Assembly (NCBI RefSeq): GCF_000832015.1
Contig: NZ_JXCJ01000001.1
Coordinates: 1,773,672-1,837,671 of the forward strand
Reading direction: 5' to 3'
Length of the DNA: 64,000 bases
Source: Gilvimarinus agarilyticus
GTDB lineage: Bacteria; Pseudomonadota; Gammaproteobacteria; Pseudomonadales; Cellvibrionaceae
The translations under genes and the position numbers were made by a program. The notes under the pieces are model-generated. The model had not been told where the DNA came from, made no database searches, and saw only the letters and a list, made by a program, of their open reading frames with translations. Of this stretch, positions 43,716 to 52,745 are shown piece by piece. Positions within the stretch are counted from its first letter, which is position 1. Each line of letters opens with the position of its first letter.

Positions 43716-43779
43716 GCGCTGAAGCACAGGTTGCCGGGCGCTGCCCTTGCGTGGGCTCAAGGGGCTGTTGCCCGTAAAA

Positions 43780-43822
43780 CAACGGGGTATTACCACTGGG
43801 TTTGATAGGTAATACCCCGTTG
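43780..43822 (-). terminator. long inverted repeat / terminator after the aldolase
   Basis: Arms CAACGGGGTATTACC and GGTAATACCCCGTTG pair over 15 bases with a 13-base loop, followed on the minus strand by TTTT. It probably ends the phosphofructokinase-aldolase transcript. The arms also contain the GGTATTACC core of the operators. Confidence 0.6.
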
Positions 43823-43867
43823 CAGAGCGCCTTGTGGGCACACAGGTTGATGTGGAGCTACCCGGGC

Positions 43868-44917
43868 TTACGCCAGGTCGACGCTCTTATCTAAATACAC
43901 ATCCTGAATCGAGTGGAGCAGCTGTACACCCTCGGCAAAAGGCTTTTGAAAGGCTTTGCGCCCACTAATCAAGCCCATGCCGCCGGCCCGTTTGTTAATT
44001 ACGGCAGTGCGCACCGCTTGGGATAAATCATTGGCGCCCGAGGCACCGCCGGAGTTGATCAGACCAATCCTGCCCATGTAGCAGTTCGCCACCTGATAGC
44101 GCGTCAGATCGATTGGGTGATCGGAGGTGAGGGTGCTGTAGACTTTGTCGTGAGTTTTACCCACGTTGACCGCGTTAAAACCACCGTTGGTTTCCGGCAT
44201 CTTTTGTTTGATGATGTCGGCCTCAATGGTCACGCCCAGGTAATTGGCCTGACCCGATAAATCCGCCGACACATGGTGATCGTCATCGTCGGTTTTAAAA
44301 GCGCTGTTGCGCAGGTAACACCACAGGATGGTAACCATCCCCAACTTGTGAGCCTCGGCAAAGGCGGCCGAAATCTCCTCGAGCTGACGGCGCGAGGTAT
44401 CTGATCCAAAGTAAACTGTGGCCCCGACGGCGGCCGCGCCCATGTCATACGCCTGGCGTACACTGCCAAACATACGCTGGTCGTAAACGGTGGGGTGGAT
44501 GAGTGCATCGTTGTGGTTGAGCTTAACCACAAACGGAATTTTATGGGCGTAATGACGCGATACCGCACCCAGTACACCGAGGGTAGAGGCGACCGCGTTG
44601 CAGCCCCCCTCAAGCGCCAGCTCGACGATGTTTTTGGGGTCAAAGTAAGCTGGGTTGGGGGCAAAGCTGGCGGCCGCCGAGTGCTCGATACCCTGATCTA
44701 CGGGCAAAATAGACACATAGCCCGTGCCGCCTAAGCGCCCGGCATTTAAGATACTTTGAAAATTACGCAGCACCTGGGGTGGCCGGTCGGTGGCACTGAA
44801 GGTGGCACTGACGTAATCCGGACTGGGTGTAATCAAGGTGTTGGCCGGAATGGTTTGGCTTTTGTGGTTGAGCAGAGAGTCGGCTTCATCGCCGAGCAAA
44901 CTCGCGATATCAGTCAT
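43868..44917 (-). CDS. class I fructose-bisphosphate aldolase (FbaB/DhnA type)
   Basis: A 349-residue Schiff-base aldolase of the FbaB type, recognisable from [56 protein letters not shown] and the phosphate-binding end [13 protein letters not shown]. It splits fructose 1,6-bisphosphate into dihydroxyacetone phosphate and glyceraldehyde 3-phosphate. It lies 27 bases after the phosphofructokinase gene, surely cotranscribed, so the two successive glycolytic steps are made from one message. Confidence 0.92.
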   Translation of the reverse strand: MTDIASLLGDEADSLLNHKSQTIPANTLITPSPDYVSATFSATDRPPQVLRNFQSILNAGRLGGTGYVSILPVDQGIEHSAAASFAPNPAYFDPKNIVELALEGGCNAVASTLGVLGAVSRHYAHKIPFVVKLNHNDALIHPTVYDQRMFGSVRQAYDMGAAAVGATVYFGSDTSRRQLEEISAAFAEAHKLGMVTILWCYLRNSAFKTDDDDHHVSADLSGQANYLGVTIEADIIKQKMPETNGGFNAVNVGKTHDKVYSTLTSDHPIDLTRYQVANCYMGRIGLINSGGASGANDLSQAVRTAVINKRAGGMGLISGRKAFQKPFAEGVQLLHSIQDVYLDKSVDLA

Positions 44918-44944
44918 GAGAGTTTCCTTTGTCAGTCGTAAGTT

Positions 44945-46225
44945 CTAAGCAGGCTCTTTTACGCCGTCTTTGCGGCCGAAATATTCTGGCAGTTTGCGCG
45001 GCACCAAGCGGTTGCGGCATTTGCGGTAATCGGGCAAACCATTGCGATAGGGTGGGTAGGCCTCGCCGGCAATCAGTGGTGCAAAGTAATCCAGCCCCGT
45101 CTGGGTAACGCTAAAGCCGTCTTTACTCATAAAGTGGCGCGGCATGTTTTTCTCGCCGCTGGCCACCTCTGAGATATGCACCGGTTTGATCTCCCACTGG
45201 TAGGGCACCGACTGGGTGCGGACAATGGCCGGCATTACCGATTGCAATCCGGCTACGGCGTACTCCACGGCTGCCTTGCCCACCGCATAAGATTGCTCGA
45301 CGTCGGTTTGTGAGGCTAAGTGCCGTGCGGCGCGCTGTAAGTAGTCGCACACACTCCAGTGACATTTATAGTTAAAGCGCTGTTTTATAAAGTCCACCAG
45401 CAGTGGTGCCACGCCGCCAAATTGGGTGTGGCCAAACGGGTCTTGATTGGCCGCCGAGGCCAACAGCTCACCGGATGCATCGCGTATACCTTCGGCGGTA
45501 ACCACCACACAAAACCCTTTTTTAGCCACCGTTTGTTTAACGCGCTCTAAAAAAGCGTCAGGGTCGAAGCTGATCTCGGGCACCAGAATAATATCCGGGC
45601 CCAGTTCGCGCTCGTCTTTGGCCAGGCCTGTGGCCGCGGCAATCCAGCCCGAACGACGTCCCATCACCTCCATGACAAACACTTTGGTGGAGGTTTTGTG
45701 CATCGAGGCGATATCAAACGAGGCCTCTAGGGCCGACACCGCGACGTACTTGGCGACAGAGCCAAAGCCCGGACTGTTATCGGTGACAGGCAGGTCGTTA
45801 TCGATGGTTTTGGGAACGCCGATGCAGGTTAAGTCGTACCCCATCCACTCGGCGACCTGAGCGATTTTACGGGTGGTGTCTTGCGAGTCGCCGCCACCGT
45901 TGTAAAAAAAGTAACGAATATCGTGGGCGCGAAACACTTCAATTAAGCGCTGGTACTCATCGTGGGTGACATTGGGGTTTTGCAATCTGTGTCGGCACGA
46001 GCCAAATGCTCCGCCTGGTGTATGCAGCAAAAGCTCCAGTGTTTCGGCTGACTCTTCGCTGATGTCGACGAGGTTTTCGTGCAGTGCGCCAAGGATGCCG
46101 TCACGCCCGGCATACACCTTTTCAAACACCGTTGGGTGTTGCCGCGCCGTTGCAATGATTCCGGCGGCCGTCGCATTGATAACCGCCGAAACGCCACCAG
46201 ATTGACCGTAGAATGCATTTGCCAT
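44945..46225 (-). CDS. 6-phosphofructokinase, probably pyrophosphate-dependent
   Basis: A 426-residue PFK read from ATG 46225 (GAGGAG upstream). Motifs are AFYGQSGGVSAVIN (donor site), NGGGDSQDTT, PKTIDNDLPVTD and MGRRSGWIAAATGL. Lys in PKTIDND, where ATP enzymes have Gly (PGTIDND), and the length of about 420 residues point to the PPi-dependent group. Such an enzyme works reversibly between fructose 6-phosphate and fructose 1,6-bisphosphate using pyrophosphate. It is first in an operon with the class I aldolase. Operator-like TGGTCATACC lies 44 bases upstream of the start. PPi use is inferred from motifs, not shown. Confidence 0.88.
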   Translation of the reverse strand: MANAFYGQSGGVSAVINATAAGIIATARQHPTVFEKVYAGRDGILGALHENLVDISEESAETLELLLHTPGGAFGSCRHRLQNPNVTHDEYQRLIEVFRAHDIRYFFYNGGGDSQDTTRKIAQVAEWMGYDLTCIGVPKTIDNDLPVTDNSPGFGSVAKYVAVSALEASFDIASMHKTSTKVFVMEVMGRRSGWIAAATGLAKDERELGPDIILVPEISFDPDAFLERVKQTVAKKGFCVVVTAEGIRDASGELLASAANQDPFGHTQFGGVAPLLVDFIKQRFNYKCHWSVCDYLQRAARHLASQTDVEQSYAVGKAAVEYAVAGLQSVMPAIVRTQSVPYQWEIKPVHISEVASGEKNMPRHFMSKDGFSVTQTGLDYFAPLIAGEAYPPYRNGLPDYRKCRNRLVPRKLPEYFGRKDGVKEPA

Positions 46226-46268
46226 GTCGCTGCTCCTCAAATTTGTGAGGGAGCATTAAATCATTTAT

Positions 46269-46279
46269 TGGTCATACCG
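46269..46279 (-). promoter_or_regulatory. operator 4 before the phosphofructokinase
   Basis: TGGTCATACCG, the same motif as before the TonB receptor and at nearly the same distance from the start codon (44 against about 40 bases). A half-site TTGGTAA follows near 46290. Confidence 0.5.
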
Positions 46280-46460
46280 GGCAATAAAATTGGTAAGCCT
46301 TGTTTGATTTTTTTGGCAATAATTTAGTGGTTTTTTGGTCTGACAAAAATGACACCGCTGTCATTGCGGTTATGTATTCCAGTGCGAGGCGAGTAATAGC
46401 GGCGGGGTAATTGGTAATTGTATGATTTATTGGTTTTGTGCAAGGTACGCTGTTATTTTA

Positions 46461-46475
46461 ACTGGTCATACCAGT
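46461..46475. promoter_or_regulatory. operator 5, perfect palindrome
   Basis: ACTGGTCATACCAGT, with the same TGGTCATACC core as operators 3 and 4, about 190 bases further upstream. This 46226-46602 gap contains no gene. Confidence 0.55.
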
Positions 46476-46602
46476 GTGCTCTTGCGACTCCGCTGGGCGC
46501 ACGGCCGAGAGCACTGCATTGATTGGCTTTAACCCTTATGTGCTGAACAACAGCGGTGCCAGCCCTGGCGGCGAGCGGTTGATAGCGCATGGGTTCTTGA
46601 TA

Positions 46603-46638
46603 AAAGAAAAAGGCCTGCAAACAGCGTTTGCAGGCCTT
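46603..46638 (-). terminator. terminator of the laminarinase gene
   Basis: AAGGCCTGCAAAC-AGC-GTTTGCAGGCCTT, a 13-pair stem followed on the minus strand by TTTTCTTTTAT, 52 bases after the stop. Confidence 0.9.
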
Positions 46639-46689
46639 GGTTAGATAACGAAGAGCCCTCTGTAGCTAGCGGGGCTCATGGTCGTGGGT

Positions 46690-49600
46690 TTAGTCTGCCA
46701 ACTCCCAGCGCAGGTTGGCTATTTGAAAGGTGACTTCCTGCTCGCCGAATATCGGCCACATCGAGAAAGGAACCGTCACTTTTGTAAGGTCGAGCCCGGC
46801 GTTAGCCAAATCGGCAAAAGGCACGCTGACGGTGTGCCAATCGTTGTCCGCCGGCATGGCAACCGGAACTTCATTGCTGGAGGCACCGCCTTCCACTTTA
46901 ACCAAAAAGCCCGAGGTGTTACCGGCATTGTTGCTAACAACTTTGAGGTCAAACACCAGGTTGCCGTCGGCAAAGGCGCTTAGATCTTTGGCGGCGGTGT
47001 CCTGAATGTAGAAAGTGCCCATGTTGTTTTGGGTGAACTCTGCCTGCAGTACGGTGCCCTTATCGGGGTCAGTTATTGTGGCATCCAGATTGATCACCTG
47101 TCCGTCGGCTTGCCACACACCAAACCCTGGGTTGCCCCAGTCGGCCGACAGCCCGCCGACAAAGACATCCATGTCTTCCGTCACGGTCACCGGTGCCAGC
47201 TTGGGCTGGATGTCGCAATTTTCCAGACAAACGATGCGCACGTTATTAAGCTGAACATGCGAGGCGCCGCCCACCAGCTCTACTTCAAAGGGGTGCATCA
47301 CAGACGAGTAGTCTACGGTTGGCCCCCAGGACTCGTTAGGGTTGGCCCGCAGCGAGTAGAAACGTACAGCAACTGGCGTCCACTGGCCTACCATATCGGC
47401 GCTAAGCTCTATCTCGTCGAAGCTGAGGTTGGGGTACTCCGAGTTCAGTTTAACCTGCAGCTTGGCGCCCACATCGGCCGATTCCACCCAGATATCAAAC
47501 TTAAACTCGCCCAAATTGCGCGGACGGTTGTGCAGTGGGTCGCTGCCGAAGTTAAAGCCATCTTGCACGTCGGGGTAGCTGCCCATATCGGCCGAGCGCA
47601 GCCAGGCCACGCCAGGACTTACGTTGTTAAACTGCAGATCCCAGACCACGCCGCTGGTGCCGCTGTCGATAGGTGTGGCGGCCGGATCAGACATGAGTGA
47701 TCCATCGGGGTTATAGGTTTGATGTTGCAGCGTGTTGAGAACTTCGGTGCTGTTCACATCAAAGCTTAAGGTCTGAATGCCGCCCTCGGCGCCGTTATAC
47801 AACACCACTTCATCGCGTACATCCGGCGGTGGCACATGGCCGGTAATGTCAGTCGGTGTTACGCCCGCGTCGGCGGTTGGTGTCTCACAGCCCTGGCCGG
47901 TTACCGGGTCGTTGGCGCACTCGTAAACGCGCACATAATCGACTTCCATGGTGCGGGTGTCGGTAAAGGTTGGCAGGTCAATGTACTGACCATTACCCAG
48001 TGCAACGTTCAGAATCATATGAAACGCCTGATCGAACGGCTGCGCCTCGGTGCCTACCTGGTAGCCAACTTCCTGGCCACCCCAGTAGTAGATAAACCAG
48101 TTGCCGCTGTTGCGGGCAAACAGGACATTGTCTACATACCAGCGGATCTCGCCTTCTTCCCACTCTACGGTGTAGGTGTAAAAGTCATCCCAAATGTTAG
48201 TGGGTGGCTCGTAAGGCGCGCCACTGTACTGGTTCCAGGGCCATGAATAGCCATAGTGTAACGTGCCGTGCATTTCGTTTTCGGTGCCAGTGGGGGCGGG
48301 CCCCGCTACGCCGGGCTGGAAGGCTTCAAAAATATCCAGCTCGCCACTGTGCGGCCAGCCGCCATAAATGCTGGTGTCACTGGGTAGCATCCAAATGGCA
48401 GGCCAGATGCCCACGCCTTGTGGAACCCGGGCGCGAATTTCCATGCGGCCATAGGTCCAGTCGGCTTTATCGCGGGTGCGCAGGCGGGCCGATGAATAGT
48501 CTTTACAGGTGTTGGCGCCGGGGTAGCCGGGGTCTTCCTGATTCAGGGATGGGCCGCACACCATGCCGGGGCCTTCGTAGATGGCCGATATGTGCAGCAG
48601 GCTATCGTCGACGTAGCTATTGCTGGCGCTGTCGGTGTAACACTGGGCTTCGTTGTTGCCGCCGCCCCAGCAGTTAACCTCGTGCTCCCAGCGGTCGCTG
48701 TCGATGCTCGCACCGTTAAACTCGTCGTTCCACACCAGCTCCCAGCCGGTGGCTAGCGTGGTAGGTGCGCTGCCGCTGGTATCGATGCCGGCACCCGAAT
48801 CGCCACCGCTGCCGGTGCTGGACGAGCTGCCGGTGCCCGTGCCGGGATCAGAGCTGGAACTTGAGCTAGAGCTAGAGCTGGAGCTTGAAGAGCCGGTACC
48901 ACCGGTGTCGGATGAGCTGCTTGAGGACGAGCCCGAAGCGGCGTCGAATACCCAGCGCACGTTATCCAGCTGCACGTGTACGCCACTTTGGTTGCCCCAG
49001 GCGGGCAAAAACACAAACGGCGTGGTAATGGACCCAAGTGTGAAGCCGCCCTGTGGTGCGACGATTAACTCGTCGATCGGGATACTGATGTGAGTCCAGG
49101 TATTAAGCGCCGGGGGCGTCAGAATGTAGTCGCCCGAACCCATGTTGGCACCACTTTCGGCTTTCACCACCAAGCTTTGTGGGTTGCTGCCGTAATCGAG
49201 AACCTTAATGTCAAACTCCAGTGCGCCGTTTGCCGCAAAGGCACTAACATCCTTACCGCTGGTCGCCTGGATGTAGACCACACCGTTGGCACCGGTGGTG
49301 CCAAACTGAACGTCCAGAACCTCGCCTTGGTCAGGGTCGGTGGCGGCCGAGGTGGTAACGTGAGCACCGCCGATTTCATCCCAAATGCCAATGCCAAAAT
49401 CCCACAATGCGTCGGGGGCGGCATTGTCCAATACCGAGAAGGTGTCGGTCAGTACATCAATGGTGGGCTCGGTGGAGCCGCCGCCGTTGATCCACTCGAT
49501 GTTATCGACTTGAATGTGAACGCCGCCCTGGTCGTCCCACGCCGGTAAAATGACAAACGGTGTGTTAAAGGCATCGATATTAAAACCGCTGTTGCCAGGG

Positions 49601-51864
49601 GCTGAGAGCAAATCGGCAATGTCGATGGTCAGGGTTGTCCAGACGCCAGTGGGTACCCGGTCGATAATGTAATCGCCGGTACCGACCCCAGGCCCGCTTT
49701 CGGCTTTTACCACAATGCCGCCGGTGTTGGTGCCGTAATCCAGCACTTTAATATCAAAGCGCAGCTGGCCACCTTCCGCAAAAGCGCGACCATTTTTAGG
49801 TGTGGTGGATTGAATAAAAGCCAAACCATTATTGCCGCTGTTATCGAACAGAATATCCAGCACATCACCGCGGTCGGCGTCGGTGGTAACTTCGGCGGTG
49901 ACATGGCCTGAGTTGTTATCCCAGGTGCCCACACCAAAGTCCCAGTTGGGGCCGGGAATGCCGTTTTTAAATATCGCGAACTCGCCGGTTAAGGTGTCGC
50001 TAACGGCGGCCAATACCGGGTCGATGCCGCAGGGACTTAAACAACCGAGGCGAATGCCCGCCAGTTGCACGTGAGCGGTACCGCCAGAGGCCTCAATGAC
50101 AAACGCATTGATTAACTGACCGAGGTTGGCCTCGCCCGTTTCGATGTTGTTGGGCGATAACTCGTTAATGGCCACCGCAACGTCGGTCCACTCGCCAATG
50201 GCAGGAGTGTCGATGGTGTGGAAGCTAACGTTGGGCCAGCCACTGTCGAGCTTAATATGCAGCTCGGTGGCCGGGTCGATGGCCTCCACCAACATCTTAA
50301 AGCGCAGCTCACCGTAGGCGGCGACATTGGTGAATTTTACACCGTCGTTTACCTCGGGGTAGGCACTCATATCAGCGGTCGATAAAAAGGCATTGCCCGG
50401 GCCATTAAATTCAATATCCCATACGGTATTACCCTGGCCATCGGTCGCTTGTGGGTTGCTGATGACATTGCCGGTGTTGTTGTCGTAAAAACCCGGCACC
50501 AGAGTGTTGGTGATTTCGCCGTCGATGGTGTTGAAGGTAAAGCTGGCGGCCCCCTCGTCGTATAAAGCAAAGCTCTCCGGCGTAGGAGGTGCAACACCCG
50601 CGACGTCTTTAGCGGCCGGGTCTTTTGCGGCGCAGCCTTTGCCCGTGACAGGGTCTGCTGAGCACTCATAAACGCGAACGTAATCCACCTCCATGGTTTG
50701 CGGGAAGCTGGCCGAACCATCGGGTGCGCCGGGCCAGTTGCCACCCACTGCTACGTTCAGCAGCATATGAAAGTTTTGATCGAATGGCGCATCGTCGGCG
50801 CCCAGCTGGAAACCTTGCTCCTGACCGCCCCAGTAATAGGTAAACCAATCGTCTTGAGTGTGAGTGGCAAAGTGCACGTCGTCGACGTACCAGCGAATTT
50901 CGCCTTGCTCCCATTCGATCGCGTACGTGTGGAATTCTTCCCACACATTGGCAGGCGGGATGTAATCGCTACCGGTATTTAAGTTATTGGGCCAACTCCG
51001 GCCGTAGTGCAGGGTGCCGTGCACTTCGTTGCCACCGCCGGCGTTAGGGTTGACGGCCTCCATGATGTCGATTTCGCCGCTCAGTGGCCAGCCGCCGTAC
51101 GCCGAATCGGTTGGCAGCATCCAAATGGCGGGCCACAAGCCGTCGCCTTGCGGCAACTTGGCGTTAATTTCCATACGGCCATAGGTCCACTCGGCTTTAT
51201 TGCGGGTGCGTAAGCGGGCCGAGGTGTAGGGCATGGTGGCGGAGGTGTCGGCGGGGTTGTAGCCCGGATCTTCATTGTTAACGGCCGGGCCGCTAAAAGT
51301 TTCTTGGCGGGCGACGATAAACAGCTTGCCGTCTTGCACGTAGCTGTTGTCGGCGCGGTCGGTGTAACACTGTTGTTCATTGTTGCCACCGCCCCAGCAG
51401 TTAACTTCGTGCGACCACTTACTGCTGTCGATGCTGCTGCCTTCAAACTCATCATTCCACACCATCGTCCAGTCGCCACTGGCCACCGAGCTTGAGCTCG
51501 AGGAGGCGCTTGAGGCGGGTGTGCTGGAGTTGCCGACACTAGAAGAGTTTGCCACAGAGGAGTTGGCGCTGCTGCTAGAACTGCTGCTAGAGCTGCTACT
51601 GATCTCGCTCGAGCTTTGTGATGATTCACTTGAGCTGCTAGAGCTGGAAACCTCTGACGAGCTGGACTCACTTGAGTTGTCTTGTGAGCTGGATGAGCTT
51701 GGCGGTGGTGGTGGCGGCGGATCCTCCGACGACACAGAAGAGCTTACCGAGCTGGCAACGCTGGAGGAGGTGTTTGTGTCGCCTCCGCCAGAGCCGCCAC
51801 CGCAGGCGCTTAAGGTAAGCGCCATAACGCTTACCGTTGGGAGTAGGTATAGGTTTTTTATCAT
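46690..51864 (-). CDS. laminarinase with two GH16 domains, multi-domain lipoprotein
   Basis: A 1724-residue lipoprotein. Lipobox LSACGG (Cys21), then a Ser/Pro linker to about 130. The first GH16 domain covers about 131-405, with catalytic GEIDIME (nucleophile E264, acid/base E269). Three beta-sandwich domains follow (about 430-990); the second and third are close repeats (IKVLDYGTN... and IKVLDYGSN..., each ending QxDNxxW). A Ser-rich linker follows (about 1000-1035), then a second GH16 domain (about 1040-1310) with GELDIFE near 1175, and two more beta-sandwich domains. The sandwich domains resemble the carbohydrate-binding C-terminal domains of beta-1,3-glucan exo-hydrolases. Both GH16 copies keep their catalytic residues and share WGGGNNE-QCYTD. 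Expected to hydrolyse laminarin/beta-1,3-glucans at the cell surface. Monocistronic. Confidence 0.92.
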   Translation of the reverse strand: MIKNLYLLPTVSVMALTLSACGGGSGGGDTNTSSSVASSVSSSVSSEDPPPPPPPSSSSSQDNSSESSSSEVSSSSSSSESSQSSSEISSSSSSSSSSSANSSVANSSSVGNSSTPASSASSSSSSVASGDWTMVWNDEFEGSSIDSSKWSHEVNCWGGGNNEQQCYTDRADNSYVQDGKLFIVARQETFSGPAVNNEDPGYNPADTSATMPYTSARLRTRNKAEWTYGRMEINAKLPQGDGLWPAIWMLPTDSAYGGWPLSGEIDIMEAVNPNAGGGNEVHGTLHYGRSWPNNLNTGSDYIPPANVWEEFHTYAIEWEQGEIRWYVDDVHFATHTQDDWFTYYWGGQEQGFQLGADDAPFDQNFHMLLNVAVGGNWPGAPDGSASFPQTMEVDYVRVYECSADPVTGKGCAAKDPAAKDVAGVAPPTPESFALYDEGAASFTFNTIDGEITNTLVPGFYDNNTGNVISNPQATDGQGNTVWDIEFNGPGNAFLSTADMSAYPEVNDGVKFTNVAAYGELRFKMLVEAIDPATELHIKLDSGWPNVSFHTIDTPAIGEWTDVAVAINELSPNNIETGEANLGQLINAFVIEASGGTAHVQLAGIRLGCLSPCGIDPVLAAVSDTLTGEFAIFKNGIPGPNWDFGVGTWDNNSGHVTAEVTTDADRGDVLDILFDNSGNNGLAFIQSTTPKNGRAFAEGGQLRFDIKVLDYGTNTGGIVVKAESGPGVGTGDYIIDRVPTGVWTTLTIDIADLLSAPGNSGFNIDAFNTPFVILPAWDDQGGVHIQVDNIEWINGGGSTEPTIDVLTDTFSVLDNAAPDALWDFGIGIWDEIGGAHVTTSAATDPDQGEVLDVQFGTTGANGVVYIQATSGKDVSAFAANGALEFDIKVLDYGSNPQSLVVKAESGANMGSGDYILTPPALNTWTHISIPIDELIVAPQGGFTLGSITTPFVFLPAWGNQSGVHVQLDNVRWVFDAASGSSSSSSSDTGGTGSSSSSSSSSSSSSSDPGTGTGSSSSTGSGGDSGAGIDTSGSAPTTLATGWELVWNDEFNGASIDSDRWEHEVNCWGGGNNEAQCYTDSASNSYVDDSLLHISAIYEGPGMVCGPSLNQEDPGYPGANTCKDYSSARLRTRDKADWTYGRMEIRARVPQGVGIWPAIWMLPSDTSIYGGWPHSGELDIFEAFQPGVAGPAPTGTENEMHGTLHYGYSWPWNQYSGAPYEPPTNIWDDFYTYTVEWEEGEIRWYVDNVLFARNSGNWFIYYWGGQEVGYQVGTEAQPFDQAFHMILNVALGNGQYIDLPTFTDTRTMEVDYVRVYECANDPVTGQGCETPTADAGVTPTDITGHVPPPDVRDEVVLYNGAEGGIQTLSFDVNSTEVLNTLQHQTYNPDGSLMSDPAATPIDSGTSGVVWDLQFNNVSPGVAWLRSADMGSYPDVQDGFNFGSDPLHNRPRNLGEFKFDIWVESADVGAKLQVKLNSEYPNLSFDEIELSADMVGQWTPVAVRFYSLRANPNESWGPTVDYSSVMHPFEVELVGGASHVQLNNVRIVCLENCDIQPKLAPVTVTEDMDVFVGGLSADWGNPGFGVWQADGQVINLDATITDPDKGTVLQAEFTQNNMGTFYIQDTAAKDLSAFADGNLVFDLKVVSNNAGNTSGFLVKVEGGASSNEVPVAMPADNDWHTVSVPFADLANAGLDLTKVTVPFSMWPIFGEQEVTFQIANLRWELAD

Positions 51865-52745
51865 GATGGCCTCGTTTTATATCACTTTTTATTAAGGGTT
51901 ATTCCGCGCGGCTGGTGTGCTCGGCGCAATAAACTGGCGCATTCGTCAGGACTTGTTACTGCATTTTTATGGTTATGGCGCGAACCTTTTCCTGTCATTA
52001 AGGGCCCAGCAATTAAAGCCGGCGTAGGTTTGGCGACCGAGCTATCATGTGATGCGCGTCTATGGCCCGTCGTCCCACTTTGCCGGCGCTACGAACGTGA
52101 CCCGTGTCACTCTAAATGAGAGGGAACAGTGACACGGTCATCCAGTGCTGATTAACTGTTTCGCGGGGTTACGGTTATGCGGAGCGGTAAATGATGTTGT
52201 CGGGGGTGGCCCTGGCAAGTCGGAGTGCGGCGTGCTCGCCAGAGCGCGAAACGCTGGGTGCGCGAAATGATGCCGAAATAAACCATAGAGGCGCCTCACG
52301 GGCTTTTTTGGAGACATAAGCTCGTTGGTTTTTAGCGCACCTTTGGCGTGTTGAGTTGTTTCCCCCCCCAAAAACCAAATTGCATGAGTTTTTTAAAACA
52401 AACTTATTTCACATTTTTAAAAAGTTACCAGTAAGCCCACACCCCTTGCAGTTAAAGGGGTGTGGGCGATAGTCTCAATTTTTGTGGGGCAAATGTGGGA
52501 AAGAGTGACTTGTCACATTGGCCCTTGAAGGTTAGTGGGAAGACACCTTTATGGGGCAGGCATACAGTGCAAGCACTGGAACTATGCATGACTCTGAGTA
52601 CTGCGCTTAGAGAGCCGCCCAGCTCCAGCACTGCAGCGCGTCGATTGCGTGACCGACAGGAAGGTTGGAATGATTATCGACGATGGAAGCCGTGCAGCGA
52701 CACATTTACTCAACCTCACACAATGCTAATAATGAGGAGCGCTAC
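51865..52745. other. long divergent intergenic region
   Basis: About 880 bases between the laminarinase and the CBM-oxidoreductase genes. It must hold both promoters. I see GTGAC palindromes (52097-52110, GTGAC-N4-GTCAC; 52505-52516, GTGACTTGTCAC). I also see a strong hairpin GCCCACACCCCTT...AAGGGGTGTGGGC (52435-52467). Overlapping minus-strand open frames at 52138-52378 lack ribosome-binding sites and look like chance. No confident gene. Confidence 0.5.
52505..52516. promoter_or_regulatory. GTGAC-NN-GTCAC palindrome
   Basis: GTGACTTGTCAC, a perfect dyad about 230 bases before the CBM-oxidoreductase start; the same dyad (GTGACAGGTCAC) recurs at 59867. A candidate operator for an unknown regulator. 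Confidence 0.4.

Noticed and set aside
48653-49093. 146-residue plus-strand frame opposite the laminarinase linker
   Set aside because: Its Glu/Leu runs are the antisense of polyserine codons (AGC/TCG).
51380-51895. 171-residue plus-strand frame opposite the laminarinase N-terminus
   Set aside because: Again Leu/Glu-rich antisense of the polyserine linker.
52138-52378. two overlapping minus-strand frames of 67 and 77 residues
   Set aside because: They share the same DNA in different frames, have no ribosome-binding site and no recognisable domain. Likely chance, although a dispersed repeat is possible.
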